This document shows positions 9,901 through 17,258 of a DNA stretch of 64,000 nucleotides, piece by piece. Origin of the DNA: Novosphingobium clariflavum (GTDB lineage: Bacteria > Pseudomonadota > Alphaproteobacteria > Sphingomonadales > Sphingomonadaceae); contig NZ_JAPCWC010000001.1 of NCBI RefSeq assembly GCF_026420865.1, positions 310,001 to 374,000 on the forward strand, in the 5' to 3' direction. Position 1 is the first letter of the stretch; the number at the start of each line of letters is the position of its first letter. Made by a program: the position numbers and the translations under genes. The notes beneath the pieces were generated by a model. The model did not search any database. It was not told where the DNA came from and saw only the letters and a program-made list of their open reading frames with translations.

Positions 9901-10404
9901 CAGCTTCTTCATGCCGTCGGCGGGCGTTACCCAGGGGCCGCCGGTCTCGGACCAGCCCGGCGATGAGGCAATCGCCAATTCGATGCCAAGGCGGTCCGCC
10001 TCGCGCGCTGCGGCCTTGAAGGCGGACTTCCAGGCGGGCGTCATGTAGACCAGTCGCTGGTCGACGATCTGGGGGCTCTGGAGATTGACGTCGAATGCCT
10101 GCGCGCCGCCGATGCCGATCCGCTTCATCCAGGCGAGGTCCTTGAGCAGCCCGTCCTCGGTGATGTTGCCGTTGATCCAGTGCCACCAGACCCGCGGACG
10201 TGCTTCCATCGGCGGGTCGCGGAACTGTCCTGCAAGCGAGTCAGCCTGATCGGGCGTGGCCGGGGATCCGGCCTGATCGGGGGTGGCCGGGGATCCGGCC
10301 TGGGCGCAGACCTGTCCCGAAACAGCGGCAACCGATAACGACAGCGCCAGCCTGGCCAGCACCGACTTTGTCCGAAATTGCCCGTTCTTCGCCATGGATG
10401 TCAT
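6919..10404 (-). CDS. GH106 family alpha-L-rhamnosidase, exported
   Basis: Large periplasmic or surface enzyme of about 1,161 residues that would remove terminal alpha-L-rhamnose. The segment PRVWWHWINGNITEDGLLKDLAWMKRIGIGGAQAFD is the characteristic start of the GH106 catalytic region. The C-terminus carries a galactose-binding-like beta-sandwich (LDLGEAREVAEVRVNGQLAGYGWHQPYRIDI). A signal peptide (SVLARLALSLSVAAVSGQVCAQA) is followed by a repeated linker, AGSPATPDQ twice. The start is set at the ATG at 10404; the ATG at 10395 is also possible. A longer frame to 10485 would begin inside operator copy B and is rejected. It is the first gene of the leftward operon, divergent from ferredoxin. 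Confidence 0.88.
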   Translation of the reverse strand: MTSMAKNGQFRTKSVLARLALSLSVAAVSGQVCAQAGSPATPDQAGSPATPDQADSLAGQFRDPPMEARPRVWWHWINGNITEDGLLKDLAWMKRIGIGGAQAFDVNLQSPQIVDQRLVYMTPAWKSAFKAAAREADRLGIELAIASSPGWSETGGPWVTPADGMKKLVWSETTVNGGRRLARPLPMPPSVTGPYQSIAATSGTNSTINEKAPDVPAPFYRDAVVVAVPAQAALGDGAAATFSTGEGQPIAAAALTDGDLETGADLPKVAKKPTLLIARYPAARTIRALTLFVPGGAGKFIGANLKASLEAQTAAGQWTTVTDIPLGRVPTTRSFAPVTAQAFRIVFQDASSLPNFAPPPAGVDLSALAAGFSGGKPATSIRVAEFALSAEERVNRAEAKAGFDIVPDYYALDAGLANSAGVAPDRIIDLTARLNADGTVDWTPPPGRWRIIRFGYSLVGTMNHPAPLEATGLEVDKYDGEAVRRYMDHYLATYRETVGANLLGARGVRAILTDSIEVGAANWTPRMVAQFKRLRGYDPVPWMAALTGTIVGSRQDSERFLHDFRQTLADLLASEHYGTVARAAHDNGLLVYGEALEDHRPQLGDDIAMRRWTDVPMAAMWAFQRDRGPKPTYLADMKGAASVAHLYGQRTVAAESLTSMLSPWAFGPGDLKRMIDLAFATGINRPVIHTSVHVPVDDRKPGLRLSIFGQDFNRNEAWGELARPWMDYVARNSLMLQQGVNRADLAYFYGEEAPLTGLFGDKPVSGVPAGTAFDFVNADALIDALANDGGDLVTAGGARYRALYLGGTAGRMSLRVLARIAELVEAGATVIGMPPQSDPGLGADPARYRSLVQKLWPGAAVNPVGRGRVIATGDLAAGLAQAGIPADFTFSGGEPGAVLPFVHRKLADGDSYFISNQSNRAETITAHFRVAGKEAELWHADTGRSEPVSFTVAQGVTSVPLTLGPDEAVHVVFRKDSAASSRTVAPVGLREAAVLGGAWDVAFEPGRGAPPQVRLGELAPLNANADPAIRYFSGIATYTRQFTAPRGWKKGMPLLLDLGEAREVAEVRVNGQLAGYGWHQPYRIDIGAQTRPGRNRLTIRVANLWINRLIGDAQPSNAQAGDAQGGAAKVTWTATATYRKDAPLRPSGLLGPVRLLEQRRD
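10244..10297. repeat. 27-bp tandem duplication in GH106
   Basis: Two adjacent 27-bp copies differ at one base and lie just after the signal-peptide region. They encode the linker repeat AGSPATPDQ and keep the frame. This looks like slippage in a tolerant linker. Confidence 0.8.
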
Positions 10405-10477
10405 CTGTCCGCCAATCGCATCCGCAGCCGCGCCTGCTCGAGTCGCGCCTGGCCATTCTCCCGAAATCGCCTCTTTG

Positions 10478-10494
10478 TGCGACACAATGTCGCC
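10478..10494. promoter_or_regulatory. Island operator, copy B
   Basis: TGCGACACAATGTCGCC; the GCGACA/TGTCGC arms are a perfect inverted repeat around CAA. It lies about 75 bp upstream of the GH106 start and matches the other four copies in spacing. Confidence 0.72.
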
Positions 10495-10806
10495 TATTGT
10501 TGCCGGTAAGCGCTGTCAAGTCGGTCAGGCCAATCCCGACCATCGTGGTCAATGCAATAAGCCAAGTCATGCCGCATTGCGCCTGCAACGTCTCCGAACG
10601 GGGAGGCGTGGCTACGGATAACGCCGCAGCGATCAAGCGATCATCGCGAGGTGCCGTGGCGGCGTCGAGGCGGCAGGGCGGCTCCGTGTGGCTCGCCCGG
10701 ACGCGCAGAATCGAGCCGTTGGCGCGTCCCATCCGCGCATTCGCGTCGGCCGGGGAGCGCTGGCATCGACCTCTTCACGGTTGACGGTATCCGCCCTGTC
10801 GCGGTA

Positions 10807-10823
10807 TGCGACACTGTATCGCA
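10807..10823. promoter_or_regulatory. Island operator, copy C
   Basis: TGCGACACTGTATCGCA, with flanking TA/TA extending the symmetry (TATGCGA, TCGCATA). It lies 70 bp upstream of the ferredoxin start. Confidence 0.75.
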
Positions 10824-10892
10824 TAAAATTCGCTGCGGCCTTGCGCGGCGCAGCAGGCCCGCAAGAGGCCGGAACCTGGAAGAGGGCGAGAA

Positions 10893-11210
10893 ATGGCATC
10901 GATTACCGTAATAGGCGTGTCCGGCGAAGAAAGGCTGCTCGAGGCCAGGACCGGACAGACGGTCATGGAAGTGATCCGTGACGCGGGCTTTGACGAGTTG
11001 CTGGCGCTGTGCGGCGGCTGCTGCTCGTGCGCGACCTGCCACGTCCACGTCGAAGGCGGTCCGGCCGAGGCATTGGCGGCGATGAGCGAGGACGAGAACG
11101 ACCTTCTCGATTCGTCGAGCCATCGCGGCGGCCAATCGCGCCTTTCATGCCAGCTGCCAATCACCGACGCGCTTGACGGACTGCGCGTGCGGATCGCGCC
11201 CGAAGACTGA
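10893..11210 (+). CDS. [2Fe-2S] ferredoxin (adrenodoxin/putidaredoxin type)
   Basis: A 105-residue soluble electron carrier. The cluster ligands are visible as Cys40, Cys46, Cys49 ([17 protein letters not shown], a C-x5-C-x2-C pattern) and Cys86 (SRLSCQLP). This is the class that feeds electrons to bacterial class I cytochromes P450, and the next gene, 55 bp downstream, is such a P450. AGAGGG sits upstream of the ATG at a suitable distance. No ferredoxin reductase gene is found in the window, so the reductase must be encoded elsewhere. Expression is probably controlled by operator copy C. Confidence 0.93.
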   Translation: MASITVIGVSGEERLLEARTGQTVMEVIRDAGFDELLALCGGCCSCATCHVHVEGGPAEALAAMSEDENDLLDSSSHRGGQSRLSCQLPITDALDGLRVRIAPED

Positions 11211-11265
11211 ATCAGACATATCGCTTGCCCGCCGACAGAGCGGCCAGGCAGCAGGAGTGGGAAAA

Positions 11266-12858
11266 ATGACGGAACTGGCCGATCGGGACTATTTCACCGA
11301 CCATGAGATCCTTGTCGATCCTTATGCCTATTTCGAGGCGGTACGGAGCAAGGGCCAGGTCTACCAGCCTCAGGGCAAGGACTATCTGATGGTCATGGGT
11401 TTCGAGGAAACCCTTGAGATCATGCGCAATTCGGATGACTTCTCGGCAATTATCGGCCTGCAGGGCGCCTCTGCCCCGCTGCCGTTCACGCCGCACGGAT
11501 CCGACATCACCGACCAGATCGAGGCGCACCGCGACGCGTTTCACGGCGGTGACCTGCTGGTCAATCTCGATGACAATCCGCACCTGCAACTGCGATCGCT
11601 CGTCAACCGCCTGTTCACGCCCTCGCGCCTCAAGGCCAACGAGGCGTTCATCCAGGCCTTCTCGGACGAACTGGTGCGCGACGCGGTGGCCAATGGCGGC
11701 GTGGAATTGGTCAGGACAATCGCGACGCCCTTCGTCACGCTGGTTATCGCCGATCTCCTGGGCATTCCCGCCGAGGATCGCCAGAAGTTCATGGACATCA
11801 TCGAGAACGCGCCGCCGCCCGGCAATCTCGACGGCGAACTCGACCTCAATGCCGAAGACCACCCGTTCATGATCATGGGCGGCTACTTCGCGCAATATGT
11901 GGCCGATCGCCGCGCCAATCCGCGCGAGGACATCCTCTCCGAACTGTCCAACGCGCTCTATCCCGACGGTACGCTTCCAGACGAGATGGCCATCATCAAG
12001 CTGGGCATGTTCATGTTCGGGGCGGGGCAGGACACCAGTGCCAAGCTGCTGGGCAACGCGGTGCGCTACATCGTCGATCAGCCGGGGCTGCAGGACCGGC
12101 TGCGCGCCGATCCCAAGCTCATTCCGGCACTGATCGAGGAAGTCCTGCGCCTCGAAGGTTCGACCAAGCAGACTGCTCGCCTTGCGCGGCGCGATACCCG
12201 GATCGGCGATCTGGCCGTTCCGGCCGGTACGAAGATCATGCTCTCGATCGCCGCTGCCAACCGCGATCCGGCGCGCTGGGAAGACCCGCAGGCGTTCAAG
12301 CTCGACCGTCCGAAGATTCGCGAACATGTCGCGTTCGGACGCAGCGCGCACACCTGCGCGGGCGCGCCGCTCGCCCGCGTGGAAGTGCGCATCATTCTCG
12401 AAAAGCTGCTGCAGTACACGTCCGACATCGATCTCGATCCCGCGGTGCATGGCCCACGCGGTGCCCGCAAGCTCAACTTCGAGCCGAGCTTCATCATCCG
12501 CGGCCTGTCGGAACTGCACCTCAAGCTTACGCCGGCCGAAGGCGTTGACCTCTCGTCGACGCGCCCCTCGGTGATCCAGAAGACCGAAGCAGCCGCCGCG
12601 CCGGTCGCGCCTGAGGCACCCGCGCCGGTCGCTTCGTCCGGTTACTCGACCGGCGGGACCAAGCTTGCCGTGCTCCTTGCCGATCCCGGTGCGAAGGCCG
12701 TGCTTGAACAGCACTTCCCCGGCATCACCACCGACAAGCGAATCGGCATGGCCAAGTCGATGACGCTGCGGGCGATCCAGAAGTTCGCGCCGGGCCAGTT
12801 CACCAACGAGACGCTCGAAGCCGTCGACCGCGACCTCGCCGTTCTGCCGGCGGCCTGA
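11266..12858 (+). CDS. Cytochrome P450 with extra C-terminal domain
   Basis: Haem monooxygenase of 530 residues. P450 hallmarks: I-helix FMFGAGQDTSAKLL (AGQDT at 253-257), ExxR at Glu292-Arg295 (EEVLR), and haem loop AFGRSAHTCAGAPLAR with Cys364 as ligand. Soluble bacterial P450s normally end near residue 425. Here a Pro/Ala-rich linker (about 440-460) leads to a separate domain (about 463-530: KLAVLLADPGAKAVLEQHFPG, IGMAKSMTLRAIQKF, DRDLAVLPA). That domain closely resembles the small exported protein at 17259. The start is ATG 11266 with AGGAG 8 nt upstream. Paired with the ferredoxin, it probably hydroxylates or demethylates the aglycone or a sugar of the imported glycoside. Confidence 0.94.
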   Translation: MTELADRDYFTDHEILVDPYAYFEAVRSKGQVYQPQGKDYLMVMGFEETLEIMRNSDDFSAIIGLQGASAPLPFTPHGSDITDQIEAHRDAFHGGDLLVNLDDNPHLQLRSLVNRLFTPSRLKANEAFIQAFSDELVRDAVANGGVELVRTIATPFVTLVIADLLGIPAEDRQKFMDIIENAPPPGNLDGELDLNAEDHPFMIMGGYFAQYVADRRANPREDILSELSNALYPDGTLPDEMAIIKLGMFMFGAGQDTSAKLLGNAVRYIVDQPGLQDRLRADPKLIPALIEEVLRLEGSTKQTARLARRDTRIGDLAVPAGTKIMLSIAAANRDPARWEDPQAFKLDRPKIREHVAFGRSAHTCAGAPLARVEVRIILEKLLQYTSDIDLDPAVHGPRGARKLNFEPSFIIRGLSELHLKLTPAEGVDLSSTRPSVIQKTEAAAAPVAPEAPAPVASSGYSTGGTKLAVLLADPGAKAVLEQHFPGITTDKRIGMAKSMTLRAIQKFAPGQFTNETLEAVDRDLAVLPAA

Positions 12859-12868
12859 ACCGGCCGCC
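12849..12868. terminator. Hairpin at the P450 stop codon
   Basis: GGCGGCC and GGCCGCC flank TGAACC, which includes the stop codon. It is a compact 7-bp GC stem without a T-run, so a possible weak terminator before the TonB receptor unit. Confidence 0.35.
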
Positions 12869-12984
12869 CACCGTTCCGGGCCGGAGGAATCCTGCATGGC
12901 TTCCACCGGCCCCATGCCGAAGGCGACACGAAAACTTCGCCCCGGCGAAACGGGCAAGCCAATCCAGCCTGGTGGATTGACCGA

Positions 12985-13001
12985 TGCGACACAGTGGCGC
13001 A
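12985..13001. promoter_or_regulatory. Island operator, copy D
   Basis: TGCGACACAGTGGCGCA, 39 bp upstream of the TonB receptor start and so probably within its promoter or leader. It fits the consensus TGCGAYAMWRTRKCGCM drawn from all five copies. Confidence 0.75.
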
Positions 13002-13040
13002 CAAATTCCGACAAGAAAAATCATATCGGGAGAGGATTCG

Positions 13041-15575
13041 ATGCGTAGACAAAACGCGTTCATACTTGCTGGCGTGAGTGCGCTGGCCATGGCCAGTCCC
13101 GCGCTGGCCCAGGAGGCGGAAAGCACCAACGGCGCCGCCACCGCGAATGCCAATGCCACTGCCAATGCCGGCGGCCCCGGCGATGCTTCGGTCGTGACCG
13201 AAATCATCGTCCAGGCGCGCCGCCGCGACGAGAGCCTTCAGGATGTGCCGCTGGTTGTGAACGCGGTGACGGCGGATTCGATCGCCAAGCTGAACATCCG
13301 CAACTTCACCGACATCAATGCGGTGGTGCCGGGTCTCCAGCTCACGCCCAACGCGAACGGCATCGGCACCTCGTCCTCGATCCGCGGCGTCAACCACGAC
13401 GTCAACGTCAGCGCCGAGAACGGCACGATCCAGTACTATCGCAACGACGCGCCGGTTCCCTCGAACTTCGTCATGCAGACGATGTACGACGTTGGCCAGA
13501 TCGAAGTGCTGCGCGGTCCGCAGGGCACCCTGCGCGGGCGGTCGACGCCGTCGGGTTCGATCACCGCGACCACGCGCCAGCCGGATCTGGTGGAAGCGGG
13601 CGGCTACATGGCCGGCACGCTGGCCTCGGCTTCGGCCATCAACATCAACGGCGCGCTCAACATTCCGATCATTTCCGATGTGCTTGGCATCCGCGTGGCC
13701 GGCCTCCACAGCTTCGATCGCGGCAACCGCGTCACCAGCATCAACAGCGACGTGAAGCCGAGCAGCGAGACCAACGCCATCCGTGCCGCGGTGCGGTTCG
13801 AACCGACGCAGTGGCTGCGTCTCGGCTTCCTCTACGAAGGCATGCAGAACAATGGCACGCGGTTCGACCAGGTGCGTTCCGTCAGCCAGTACGATCCCGA
13901 GTATGTGCCCCCCGCAGGCGCGCCGGATTACGGCGAGATCGGCCTGAGCGATCGCCTCTCGGTGCAATCACGGCCGAGCACGACCTCGCAGAAGTTCCAG
14001 TTCTACAACTGGAATGCCGAAGTCGATGTCCTCGGCCAGCGCCTGATCTACGTGGGTTCGGCGACCTCGCAGAAGTACCATAGCTACGGCGTGCGCGACC
14101 TAGCGAACTTCTTCCCGGATCTCGCCATCGCGCAGATCGCGGACACCAAGGGCACGACCAGCAGCCATGAAGTGCGTCTGCAGAACCTTGACCGCGTTGC
14201 CGGGCTGTTCGACTACGTCGCCGGGTACTTCCACTATGCGGTGCCCTCGCAGACCAACCTCGACGATCTCAGCATAACCCAGTTGCGCCTTGCCGGACTC
14301 GGCTTCCCGATCGCCGCGCCGAGCGTGACGGACACCCCGATCTACGTTGCCAAGGGGACGCCGACGGAAGATTCCTTCTTCGGCAACGTGACCTTCCACC
14401 TCACCGAAGCGACGGAACTGTCGGGCGGATTGCGGCGCATCCACTTTACCGACAACCGCGATGGCCTGTTCATCAGCTGTACGCCCGAAATGTACGCGGC
14501 GGGCAACTGCACGCGCCAGAACGGCACCCAGTCGGACGTCAACGAGAACGCCACGATCTACAGCGCCAGCATCAAGCATCGCTTCACGCCGGACCTCATG
14601 GTCTACGCCTCCACGGGCAGTTCCTGGCGTCCGCCGGTCGTGGCGATCGGCAATTTCACCCATGCGGACTACACCGCGAACGAGATCGCCCATATCGCGC
14701 TGCCTTCGGAAAGTTCGAAGTCCTACGAGATCGGCTTCAAGTCGGATTGGTTCGACCGCAAGTTGCAGTTCAACCTGACCGCGTACCATCAGGACTACAA
14801 GAACTACCCCTACCGCGCGGGCGGGGCAGGGATCGCCTACATCAACATCAACTCGGCCGGTGCGCCGACGATCGGCAACTTCAACTTCGTCAGCGCGGTG
14901 CCGATCAAGGTCAATGGCGTCGAGGCAGAACTCGCCTTCACGCCGACGCCGCGCTGGAATCTCGGGGCAACGGTCAACTTCGCACGCAGCCGCATCGGCA
15001 ACGCGCTGCTGGCTTGCACCGACGCGCTGAACAACCAGAGCGGCGCGGTCGGCTCCGACGGTATTCCCGATACGGTCACGCCGACGCTGGCGCAGATGCA
15101 GCAGGCCTATGGCGGCGAGCGGGTGGCGGAATGCGCGGGCGGCGGACAGTCGGCGACCTTCCAGCCGGAATGGTCGGGCGTGTTCAGGGCCGAATACACG
15201 CTGCCCCTGAACAACGATGTCGATGGTTACCTGCGCGGACTGTTCAGCTGGAAGGGCAAGTCCAGGACCGACCCGAACAATCCCTATGACAACGTCAAGG
15301 CCTATGGATTGCTCAACCTGTTCGGCGGCCTGCGCGCCCAGGATGGCGGATGGGAAGTCTCGGTCTACGCGAAGAACATCTTCGACACGACCAAGCTGCT
15401 GAGCCAGGACGATCTTGCGCAGTTCACCTCGGTAACCGACGTCTATCTCAGCCCGCCGACCTACAGCGTCGCGGGCATCGGATCGACGGTCTACAGCAGC
15501 CGCTATGCCGGTGTCGCGGTGACCGCACCGCGTGAATTCGGCGTGACGTTCCGCGTTGCGTTCGGCTCGCGCTAG
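13041..15575 (+). CDS. TonB-dependent outer-membrane receptor
   Basis: Outer-membrane active transporter of 844 residues. It has a signal peptide (AFILAGVSALAMASPALA), a TonB-box-like stretch (VTEIIVQARRRDESLQDVPLVV), a plug domain (INAVVPGLQL, SIRGVN, IEVLRGPQGTLRGRSTPSGSI) and a C-terminal barrel ending in an aromatic-poor but typical GVTFRVAFGSR. The ATG at 13041 is preferred: GGGAGAGG is 5 nt upstream, and the earlier ATG at 12984 lies in operator copy D. It belongs to the group of sphingomonad receptors next to glycoside or aromatic catabolic genes. Co-regulation with the hydrolases suggests it imports the intact glycoside or its products. Confidence 0.93.
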   Translation: MRRQNAFILAGVSALAMASPALAQEAESTNGAATANANATANAGGPGDASVVTEIIVQARRRDESLQDVPLVVNAVTADSIAKLNIRNFTDINAVVPGLQLTPNANGIGTSSSIRGVNHDVNVSAENGTIQYYRNDAPVPSNFVMQTMYDVGQIEVLRGPQGTLRGRSTPSGSITATTRQPDLVEAGGYMAGTLASASAININGALNIPIISDVLGIRVAGLHSFDRGNRVTSINSDVKPSSETNAIRAAVRFEPTQWLRLGFLYEGMQNNGTRFDQVRSVSQYDPEYVPPAGAPDYGEIGLSDRLSVQSRPSTTSQKFQFYNWNAEVDVLGQRLIYVGSATSQKYHSYGVRDLANFFPDLAIAQIADTKGTTSSHEVRLQNLDRVAGLFDYVAGYFHYAVPSQTNLDDLSITQLRLAGLGFPIAAPSVTDTPIYVAKGTPTEDSFFGNVTFHLTEATELSGGLRRIHFTDNRDGLFISCTPEMYAAGNCTRQNGTQSDVNENATIYSASIKHRFTPDLMVYASTGSSWRPPVVAIGNFTHADYTANEIAHIALPSESSKSYEIGFKSDWFDRKLQFNLTAYHQDYKNYPYRAGGAGIAYININSAGAPTIGNFNFVSAVPIKVNGVEAELAFTPTPRWNLGATVNFARSRIGNALLACTDALNNQSGAVGSDGIPDTVTPTLAQMQQAYGGERVAECAGGGQSATFQPEWSGVFRAEYTLPLNNDVDGYLRGLFSWKGKSRTDPNNPYDNVKAYGLLNLFGGLRAQDGGWEVSVYAKNIFDTTKLLSQDDLAQFTSVTDVYLSPPTYSVAGIGSTVYSSRYAGVAVTAPREFGVTFRVAFGSR

Positions 15576-15655
15576 GGATGGATCCTGAGATTCGCAGCCC
15601 CTGGCGGATGCGATGCGGTCGGAGCGGAAACCGCGCTGAGGTTGCTGTGAAAGGG

Positions 15656-15684
15656 AGGGCCGGGGGGTGTTCCGCCCCGGCCCT
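15656..15684 (+). terminator. Terminator-like hairpin after TonB receptor
   Basis: AGGGCCGGGG and CCCCGGCCCT form a perfect 10-bp stem around a 9-base loop, 80 bp after the receptor stop codon. The downstream T-run is short. Confidence 0.6.
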
Positions 15685-15747
15685 TCCGGCCTGCATGCAC
15701 CGATTTTTCGTGCGGCCCCTGGCCGGGCGAGTACAGGGGCGCTCCTG

Positions 15748-16458
15748 ATGATGACGAAGCAGGAAGATGGCACGGCCACCAGGCGGGAACGGGCCCGCCC
15801 GAAGAAAGGGCAGGGGCCTGACCTGCACCGTCTGGAACGCAGCGCACTCGCGGCCTTTTCACGGCGGGGGTTCGAGGCCGTGGGGCTGCGTGAACTGGCA
15901 GCCTCGATCGGTATCGCCCCGACCCTGATCCTCTATCGCTACGGCTCGAAACTCGGCCTGTGGAAGGCGCTCGTGGATGAGCTGGGCCTGCGTGTCGATC
16001 AAGCCTGCGCGGCGATGGACAGCGCGTTCGCCACGGCGCAGCCGTTTCCCGACAGGGCCAGCGCCGCGCTTCGCCACTTCGTTGAGCTCACCCTCGAGAT
16101 TCCGGAACTGGCGCCGCTGTTCATCGGTGAAATGTCCGAACCGGGAGAACGGCAGGACTACCTGCTCGACAAGGTCTGGAGCCCGTTTCTCGCCTCGCTG
16201 CTGCCGATCATCCATGACGCCGAGCGTTTCGGCAATTCCGATCTTGGCGTCCCGAAATTTGCGGCCTTTTCGATCCTCAGCATGATCCTTGCGGCGCAGT
16301 ACATGGCGCCGGTGATCGATCTGGCAGCCGGCGCGCCGCAGCATGACCCGCTGGCCCGGGTCCTGAGGCCGATCGAGCGCCTGCTGACGCTCGATCTCGC
16401 GCGGAATCGCACCTGCGATCTTTCGACCGGGCGCAGTCCCTTCAATCCGGCGCCATGA
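15748..16458 (+). CDS. TetR/AcrR family regulator (first)
   Basis: Regulator of about 236 residues with an N-terminal helix-turn-helix (LERSALAAFSRRGFEAVGLRELAASIGIAPTLILYRYGSKLGLWKALVDE) and a helical ligand domain. The ATG at 15748 is followed at once by another ATG; AGGGGC lies about 8 nt upstream. No copy of the island palindrome lies in its promoter, unlike the second TetR. Its 3' end overlaps that of the convergent second TetR by 17 bp. The effector is unknown. It may sense an intermediate of the same pathway. Confidence 0.88.
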   Translation: MMTKQEDGTATRRERARPKKGQGPDLHRLERSALAAFSRRGFEAVGLRELAASIGIAPTLILYRYGSKLGLWKALVDELGLRVDQACAAMDSAFATAQPFPDRASAALRHFVELTLEIPELAPLFIGEMSEPGERQDYLLDKVWSPFLASLLPIIHDAERFGNSDLGVPKFAAFSILSMILAAQYMAPVIDLAAGAPQHDPLARVLRPIERLLTLDLARNRTCDLSTGRSPFNPAP

Positions 16459-17065
16459 TCGAGGTGGACAGCAGCCGGTAAAGAATGCGGGCGATGTGCG
16501 AGACGCTGTAGGCGTCTTCGGGCTGGCCCACCCACCAGGCCAGAGTCTCGGCAATCAGCGAGGCGGCGCAGATCGTTCCCAGTTCGGTGGGCAGCCAGGC
16601 GTTGATCGGCTGTTCGCCCTTGGCCACTTCCATCGAGACCCGCAGCCATTCCTCCCGCATGGCGCCGCCGGCGCCGCCGTTGAGCAGGATCGCCCAGAGT
16701 TCGCGGTGTTCTGCCACATAGGCGCACAGGCCCTCGAAACCGGCTTCGTAGCTTTCGGCATTGCGGATCGAGATCGCCAACTGATTGAGCCGGGCGATCT
16801 CGTCCTTGGCAATGGCGTCGAGCAGCGATTCCTTCGTTTCGTGATGCCGGAAGAAGGTGGCGTAATGGACCTTTGCCTCGGCGCAGATATCGCGCACGGT
16901 GATCTGGTCGAAGGGCTTGCGCTGGAGGAGTTGCAGCATGGCTTCCTGCAGCGCCTTGCCCGACCGCAAGGCACGGGCGTGGGTCGATCTTGATGATGCC
17001 AGCGGCTCGGATTTATGCGATACAGTATCGCCTGAAGCGCGATTCGGTTTTTTGGTTTCGGCCAT
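16442..17065 (-). CDS. TetR/AcrR family regulator, likely master regulator of the island
   Basis: Repressor-type regulator. The helix-turn-helix is GKALQEAMLQLLQRKPFDQITVRDICAEAKVHYATFFRHHETKESLLDAI, followed by a helical ligand domain; 207 residues if started at 17065. The best copy of the island palindrome (E, 17016-17032) falls within the first codons of this frame. Either the repressor blocks elongation or promoter escape from there, or the true start is downstream (a TTG at 16969 would give about 175 residues, still normal for TetR). Neither start has a strong ribosome binding site. A palindrome at its own 5' end is classic autorepression, and the same element at four other island positions makes it the best candidate regulator. 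Direct binding is inferred. Confidence 0.85.
   Translation of the reverse strand: MAETKKPNRASGDTVSHKSEPLASSRSTHARALRSGKALQEAMLQLLQRKPFDQITVRDICAEAKVHYATFFRHHETKESLLDAIAKDEIARLNQLAISIRNAESYEAGFEGLCAYVAEHRELWAILLNGGAGGAMREEWLRVSMEVAKGEQPINAWLPTELGTICAASLIAETLAWWVGQPEDAYSVSHIARILYRLLSTSIMAPD
17016..17032. promoter_or_regulatory. Island operator, copy E
   Basis: TGCGATACAGTATCGCC; GCGATAC and GTATCGC are perfect 7-bp arms around one base. It is the most symmetric of the five copies and lies at the 5' end of the second TetR gene, about 230 bp upstream of the divergent small exported protein. Confidence 0.8.
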
Positions 17066-17116
17066 CGGATCGTGTGTGACGCAAAAAGGACGGTTTGCGC
17101 AAGCGCTAGCCTGTCC

Positions 17117-17147
17117 AGCCTGGCCGGTCGCCCTGACCGGCTGGGCT
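17117..17147. other. Imperfect inverted repeat upstream of small exported protein
   Basis: Two 13-bp arms (17117-17129 and 17135-17147) match at 11 of 13 positions around a 5-base loop. They lie in the gap between the second TetR gene and the small exported protein, and could be a leader hairpin or an operator. Confidence 0.35.
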
Positions 17148-17258
17148 GAGCCGGAATATTGGCCAGCAAACTGGGCGATTGACGTTCAGGGCCGCACAAG
17201 AACAGGCGGGCTGATCGCAGGCGATCAGGCCGATACCATTGAAGAGAGGATTGCAAGT

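Larger units (their letters stand above)
10405..10892. other. Divergent control region, GH106 operon / ferredoxin-P450
   Basis: A 488-bp gap without a credible gene. It holds two copies of the island operator, B near the GH106 side and C near the ferredoxin side, about 330 bp apart, so each divergent unit probably has its own promoter and operator. No clear terminator or RNA gene is seen. Confidence 0.6.

Noticed and set aside
10405..10485. N-terminal extension of GH106 to 10485
   Set aside because: Its start codon lies inside operator copy B and the extra residues precede the signal peptide.
10783..11160. Minus-strand frames over the ferredoxin
   Set aside because: Antisense to a gene with all four iron-sulfur cysteines.
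12984..13040. N-terminal extension of the TonB receptor to 12984
   Set aside because: The ATG is part of operator copy D; the ATG at 13041 has a strong ribosome binding site and starts the signal peptide.
14100..15779. 559-codon frame opposite the TonB receptor
   Set aside because: Antisense to a clear receptor and crosses its terminator hairpin.
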